Part shown: one piece after another, positions 58,982-64,000 of the stretch
Position numbering within the stretch: the first letter of the stretch is position 1
Layout of the letters: each line of letters opens with the position of its first letter
Assembly (NCBI GenBank): GCA_022605425.2
Contig: CM061246.1
Coordinates: 496,001-560,000 of the forward strand
Reading direction: 5' to 3'
DNA: 64,000 nucleotides
DNA from: Hamiltosporidium tvaerminnensis
Taxonomy: Eukaryota; Microsporidia; Dubosqiidae
The notes under the pieces: generated by a model
Database searches by the model: none
What the model saw: the letters and a program-made list of their open reading frames with translations, nothing else
What the model was told of the DNA's origin: nothing
Made by a program: the position numbers and the translations under genes

Positions 58982-59073
58982 AGAAGAAGAGACAGTAGTG
59001 GTTAAAAAGGTAGAAGAAAATACATAAAAATGGTAAAAATATTTTAACCCGGAATTTTATTAAATAAAATTGG
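58982..59073 (+). mobile_element. 3'-end fragment of the RLE retrotransposon
   Basis: GAAGAAGAGACAGTAGTGGT, then AAGGTAGAAGAAAATACATAA, a version of the ORF end, then TTTTAACCCGGAATTTTATT and the terminal TTAAATAAAA. It aligns with 18063-18153 of the intact copy, with few differences over about 90 bp. Confidence 0.88.
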
Positions 59074-59694
59074 TACTCTAATAAGAAATATAACTTAATA
59101 TATAATATTTTTTTTCCTAAAAACACTATTTTTAATAAATTTTACTCTTATATCAAGATTAATATGATATAATCGAGTACTAAGCCATTTGCAATCATTT
59201 TGAATTTAAATACTTGTATCGATACACTGTAAAACGACTAAAAAAAAATAAAGAATTAAATCGAGTTAGAAAAAAAGTATTTAATTACATTATACATATG
59301 AATCAGACATATAACGATTCTATAACTTTCAATATATAGAATTACTATAAGAATTGCAAAATGATTTCCTCAAATAAATCATAAAACAAAAATTATACCT
59401 CTAAATTTTTAAAACAATAGCAAAGGTTAACATCTGACTCGTTTATATATAAAACTTAAAACTATTAGTCAAGTATTATCAATTCTTAAAGATTTTAAGA
59501 AATAAAATGTATGATGAAGCAATACAACAATACACATATTATTTAATATATTTTTTTACAACTAAAATAAGATTCAATGAATTATCCTATAAATAAAATA
59601 GAATATTTAAGAATTTGATATAACAAAATACCTTAAATAACCAAATCAGATAAAAAGATATTTCAAATATATTTACGATAATATAAAATATATC

Positions 59695-60030
59695 ATATAA
59701 AAGATATTAAATGAAATATTTAATGATATATTTAATGATATATTAAATGAAATATTAAATGAAATATTAATTACTTGGAAATACTATAAAAATTCTATTT
59801 CTTAATCATAAACCAATCATCAGTCACTATATTCATGAAATCCCAAACAAAAAACACCAAGAAAAATAATAAAACCAAATATTAAAGACAAATACATAAT
59901 AAACCTCTAACAACTTAGAATATAGATATAAGATATAAAAAGATACAATAAAATAAGCTATAGATAAGATATAAAAAGATATAAAAAGATATAAACAGAT
60001 ATAAACAGATATAATAAAATAAGATATAAA
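59695..60030. repeat. AT-rich simple repeats
   Basis: 59695-59770 holds several units of AAATGAAATATTTAATGATAT type. 59925-60030 holds about eight units of AGATATAAAAAGATATAAAC type. A 75-codon minus frame across the second array is an artefact of the repeat. Confidence 0.8.
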
Positions 60031-60319
60031 TCTATCACCATAATATTTATAAACTAACACATCATATAAACTAAAAACTTAAATTATTTATAATTTTTTA
60101 TAATAGTAATACAAGACTAATACAAGATATAAGACATATTAAATACTTAAAAACTAACCACCTATAGAAACCTATAACAGAGTATAAAAAACATACAAAT
60201 ATTAAAAGATATACTTTATACTTCTAATATATTTACACACATATGTTTATAAAAAGAATTATTTAACAAACAAACACAGTAATTTTTTAAAACTAAAAAA
60301 GAATGAAAAAACCAGAAAG

Positions 60320-60720
60320 TAAATAGAACCTTCTTATAACCTATTATAATCCTTATAAACCTATTATAAACCTCTTAGACCCTATTAGACCCTATTATTA
60401 ACCTCTTAATTAAAACTTATTATAACCTCTTATAAACCTATTATCCCTATTATTAACCCTTATAATTAAACCCTTGTAATTATAAACCTATTTTAAACCA
60501 CTTATAAACCTATTAGCCCTATTATTAACCCTTATAATTAACCCTTATAATTAAAACCTTGTAATTAAAACCTGTTATAAACCCTTATTAGACCCTATTA
60601 TAGACCCTTATTATTAACCCTTATAATTAAAACCTCTTATAAACCCTTATAATTAAACCATTATTGTTAAAACCCTTTAATAAATTAATTTATCTCATAT
60701 AAATTACCAGGTTAAATAAC
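60320..60720. repeat. Degenerate AACCCTTATAA-type repeat field
   Basis: Variants of TTATAAACCTATTA, AACCCTTATAATTAA and GACCCTATTA are packed irregularly over 400 bp. One strand is almost free of G. The phrase TTAACCCTTA recalls telomere-like CCCTAA/CCTTA motifs, but the spacing is irregular and it is not a telomere array. Confidence 0.7.
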
Positions 60721-60889
60721 ACCCTATTATTCACCTGTAATATAAATACTTTCTTACTAACACATCTTAATAACAACACTATTACCATTACTGATACTGC
60801 TATTGTTACTATTACTGTTATTTATCCCTAATTCCTTACCTTTAATATATCAAATACTTACCTTTAATACATTACCCTTACTATTCCCT

Positions 60890-60975
60890 ACCTTTAATAC
60901 ATTACCCTTACTATCCCCTATATGAATTACCCTTACTATCCCCTATATGAATTACCCTTACTATCCCCTACTACT
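60890..60975. repeat. 25-bp tandem repeat, about three copies
   Basis: The unit starts ATTACCCTTACTATCCCCTA and ends TATGA. Neighbouring sequence contains further ATTACCCTTACT phrases, linking this array to the 83-bp array that follows. Confidence 0.88.
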
Positions 60976-60982
60976 TTAATAT

Positions 60983-61231
60983 ATTACCCTTACTTCCTCT
61001 ATAATACTCATTACTTCCTCCCACTCTACCCTTACTATCTCTACACACATCCTTTTGCTTAAAATATTACCCTTACTTCCTCTATAATACTCATTACTTC
61101 CTCCCACTCTACCCTTACTATCTCTACACACATCCTTTTGCTTAAAATATTACCCTTACTTCCTCTATAATACTCATTACTTCCTCCCACTCTACACCTA
61201 TCTCTCTACACACATCCTTTTGCTTAAAATA
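60983..61231. repeat. 83-bp tandem triplication of the 3' end of the CPSF160 gene
   Basis: ATTACCCTTACTTCCTCTAT starts at 60983, 61066 and 61149, an 83-bp period. The third unit is coding: on the minus strand it encodes the last ~27 codons of CPSF160, and the stop codon at 61142-61144 lies at the junction. The first two units are extra copies beyond the stop. They differ by small indels from the coding unit. Confidence 0.93.
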
Positions 61232-64000
61232 TCCAAACCTTAAAAACTCAATAACCCCTTCATAAAAACACCCCCCCTTAACACACATACCTCTTAATAC
61301 ATTCTTAGTAATACTTATATTTCTATAATTAACACCCCCCTTTACATTACTACATAACCCATTTAAAATATTATAAAATTTTTCATTTAAAACTGTTATT
61401 TTAATAAATGAATCATTAGTAAATAACACCCCTATATTACCACTACCACTTACTCTTATTTCTTCATTTATTGTTATTTCACTTCTTTTTATTAAAAAAG
61501 TACCATTTTTACTTAATAGGTTGTATGGAGAGTAAGTGTAACAATATAAAGTACTATCATCAAAGCAAACCATACCAACCTCATTATCATACTTGGTAGT
61601 GGTGTTAGTAGTGGTGTTGTTGGTAGGAGGAAAGTGTTGTTTATTATGGTTAGTGTTGGTATTAAGAGGGTGTTGTTTATCTATACTCTTACTAACACCC
61701 TGTTGTTTATTAGATAGATAGTTAACAGGGTGTTGTTCATTAGTACTTATATTTAAAGGGTGTTGTTTAAATGATAGATTGTTAACACCCTGTTGTTTAC
61801 TAGATAGATTGTTAACACCGTGTTGTTCATTAGTACTTATATTTAAAGGGTGTTGTTTATCTATACTGTTACTAACACCGTGTTGTTTACTCGATAGATT
61901 GTTAACACCCTGTTGTTCATTAGTACTTATATTTAAAGGGTGTTGTTTAAATGATAGATTGTTAACACCCTGTTGTTTATTAGATAGATTGTTAACACCC
62001 TGTTGTTCATAAGTACTTATATTTAAAGGGTGTTGTTTAAATGATAGATAGTTAACAGGGTGTTGTTTATCTATACTGTTACTAACACCCTTATAACCAT
62101 ACTCCTTATTACTAACACCCTCCAACATATTCCTACTACTACCCCCTAACACCCTATTATTAACACCCCCTAACATACCAATTCTCATTACATATATAAC
62201 ACCCATTACCCCCACTGCCTCACTAACACCCAACAAATACATCTTAACAGGTCTACTCTGATAATAAAACATACTAACACCTCTACACACATCACCAACA
62301 ACAACATAATTCTTAAAACAACACACACTACTACACATAACATGCATATCATGAAAAGCTATAGCACTAACACCTTCAATAGGACTTACTTCATATACAA
62401 ACACTTTAGTACCAATACATACTACAATCTTATATCTTAACACATCACAACATATAACAGGTCCTTTAGTATTCTCTATAGCTATAACACCTAATCTTAA
62501 AGTTGTTAAAGGTTTATTTATCTGTGGTATAACACTCTTTATTTTTAATATTATTAATCTACCTTTACATATGTTATCTTCTCCTTTTATATAAGAAGTA
62601 CATATTATTATATAAGGTAATACTTCTTGAGTGTTATTTAATAACATATACTTTACCATACAAATATATTCATTTAACTGTAATTTATAAGAATCTATAA
62701 GGGTATTACACCTATAGAGATCAAGGGAATAAGAGTAAGTCAAGGGGAGGGTATTATTGTTGGTATTATTTTTGTTGTTGATGGGTGTGGGGAGTGTGTT
62801 AGTATTTATATTAGTATTACTATTATTTATATTAGTATTACTAGTATTTATATTAGTATTATTATTACTATCTAATATACTATTTATATTACTATCCCTA
62901 TTACTAATATCTATATCCACATTACTAATATCCACATTACTAATATCCACATTACTAATATCCCTATTACTAATATCTACATCACCTTTAATGTCACTCC
63001 CCCTAAATCGTGTCTCTTCTACTCTTGCTATTATAATACATTCTTCTTTCTCACAGTATGTTATACCTTTTGATTTTCTTTTTATTTTAAATTCTTCATA
63101 TAAATTATCGCTTATAAAATAATTAATTTTAGATTCAAATAAAATACCTTTGGATATGTAAATGTAGAGGGTGTTAGTAAGTGGAGTGGTATTGAGATTA
63201 AAGGTTTTATTGTTGTAGGGGTTAGTGTTGTAGGTGTTAGGTTGTTAGTGTTGTTAGTAGGGGGTGTGGTATTAAGATTAAAGGTTTTATTGTTGTAGGG
63301 GTTAGTGTAGGTGTGGGTGTTGTAGGGGTGTTGGTTATGTATACTGTTGTTAACACCCTGTTGTTCTTTAGTACTGTTGTTAACACCCTGTTGTTTATTA
63401 GATATATGGTTAACACCCTGTTGGTTATGTAGTAGTGTTGTTAACACCCTGTTGTTTATTGGATATATGGTTAAGACCCTGTTGTTTATTAGATATATGG
63501 TTAACACCCTGTTGGTTATTAGATATATGGTTAACACCCTGTTGGTTATTGGATATATGGTTAACACCCTGTTGTTTATTAGTAGTGTTATTAACAACCT
63601 CCAATCCACTATCTATATTACTAACACCCTCTAATCCACTATCTATATCACTAACACCCTCTAATCCACTATCTATATCACTAACACCCTCTAATACATC
63701 CATATCACCCTCTTCCTTACTCCCTATACATACAATACTATCTACTTGTACACTCTTATGTATAAATACTCCTAAATTATTTATCTTAACTATTAACATA
63801 TCATTACCTTTAATAAATATAATATCTTTACATATAGAAAATACAGTGTTAGTGTTATTTATAGTAAATAATATAAAACTATATAATTTAAGAAGGGTGT
63901 TATTTCTATATTCATATATACTTAATAACCCATTATAATGTTTTAAAAGTATTACTGTACGAGACATGTTAGTAACAGAAGATATTTCAAGAATGGTTAA
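61142..64000 (-). CDS. CFT1: Cleavage and polyadenylation factor CPSF160 (Cft1), partial, with minisatellites and two frame changes
   Basis: The C-terminal half of CPSF160 is recognisable: KGRLIILKIKSVIPQINKPL (family KGRIL...V+PEPGQPLT), TKGPVICCDVLRYKIVVCIG (family KGPVTAL...L+..IGQK), FKNYVVVGDVCRGVSMFYYQ (family KNFILIGDV.KSI.LL.+Q), and the end FGYFKQKDVCREIG...SIIEEVRVIF (family ...A+KIG......+L.....+...F). CPSF160 scaffolds the complex that recognises the poly(A) signal. The reading frame from 64000 to 63425 is open at the window edge, so the gene continues to the right. That frame stops at 63425; the next repeat units are open in another frame (to 63112), and the original frame resumes near 63240, so two opposite shifts cancel. 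Repeats of 10 residues (NKQQGVNNLS type) occur twice, and Asn/Ser/Asp-rich runs lie between them. Confidence 0.88.
61660..62095 (-). repeat. Minisatellite 1 in CPSF160, ~30-bp units
   Basis: On the plus strand, GTTAACACCCTGTTGTT and TATTTAAAGGGTGTTGTT alternate with short spacers such as TTAGATAGATT. On the minus strand the units encode SNKQQGVNNL and FKQHPLNIST. Units stay in multiples of 3, so the frame is kept throughout this array. Confidence 0.93.
62870..62990 (-). repeat. 15-bp repeat encoding VDISN runs
   Basis: Plus-strand ATATCCACATTACTA repeats with variants and encodes NVDIS/NRDIS units, next to an Asn-rich run (62790-62880) made from TATTAGTATTAC-type triplets. Confidence 0.9.
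63340..63690 (-). repeat. Minisatellite 2 in CPSF160, 30-bp units of two types
   Basis: At 63345-63600 the unit is GTTAACACCCTGTTGTTTAT plus TAGATATATG, encoding NKQQGVNHIS, the same decapeptide as minisatellite 1 over 1.2 kb away. At 63600-63690 a second 30-bp unit, CTAACACCCTCTAATCCACT plus ATCTATATCA, encodes EGVSDIDSGL three times. The first frame change lies inside this array. Confidence 0.93.

Noticed and set aside
60320-60720. Telomere
   Set aside because: Units vary in sequence and spacing, and coding sequence continues on the far side.
61779-62012. Cysteine-rich plus-strand frame (LLTPCC repeats); same at 63347-63938
   Set aside because: It is the antisense of the CPSF160 minisatellites; the true coding strand is minus.

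Overview
The window is strongly AT-rich and holds short, mostly intron-free eukaryotic genes that encode compact versions of conserved proteins: ELP3, 26S proteasome Rpt1, TSR1, CPSF160, an M18 aminopeptidase, an MRG15/Eaf3 protein, a short AOS1 and a divergent SRP receptor beta. Nearly every intact gene has a CCC or CCCC motif within about 20 nt upstream of its ATG, a known microsporidian feature. The long intergenic stretches full of decayed transposons point to a large-genome microsporidium, such as the Hamiltosporidium or Edhazardia type. The exact genus cannot be fixed from sequence reading alone.

Layout. 1-8.6 kb: a broken restriction-like-endonuclease (RLE) retrotransposon copy (minus), a membrane protein gene, a decayed LINE of another lineage, and one copy of a ~0.7 kb repeat. 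9.0-13.1 kb: a gene cluster with a Ctf8-like protein, a multi-BRCT protein and an MRG protein. 14.3-18.15 kb: an intact RLE non-LTR retrotransposon with a 14-bp target duplication. 19.6-20.9 kb: a gene for a secreted protein of unknown function. 21-34.6 kb: mostly gene-free, with a short AOS1 gene and copies of two repeat families. 34.7-36.0 kb: SRP receptor beta-like and Ran-binding-domain genes, followed by a tRNA-derived SINE-like element. 37-39.6 kb: tandem repeats and an M18 aminopeptidase with one frameshift. 40-42.2 kb: a heavily decayed retrotransposon. 42.8-44.0 kb: a propeller-like gene split by one in-frame TAA. 44.6-45.4 kb: a hAT-type non-autonomous transposon. 45.8-47.5 kb: TSR1. 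48-53.3 kb: two more copies of the 0.7 kb repeat around a gene-free stretch. 53.6-57.4 kb: ELP3 and Rpt1, divergently arranged. 57.5-60.7 kb: retrotransposon tails and AT-rich repeats. 60.9-64 kb: the CPSF160 gene, carrying minisatellites and running off the right edge.

The host genes are housekeeping functions: replication/cohesion (Ctf8), DNA-damage signalling (BRCT), chromatin (MRG), SUMO (AOS1), ER targeting (SRPRB), nuclear transport (RanBD), ribosome maturation (TSR1), tRNA wobble modification (ELP3), proteolysis (Rpt1, M18) and mRNA 3'-end formation (CPSF160). They do not form an operon or a pathway. The most notable features are the mobile elements, several of which look like arthropod-type families and may have come from the host; minisatellites inside an essential gene; and three conserved genes whose frames are broken in this sequence.
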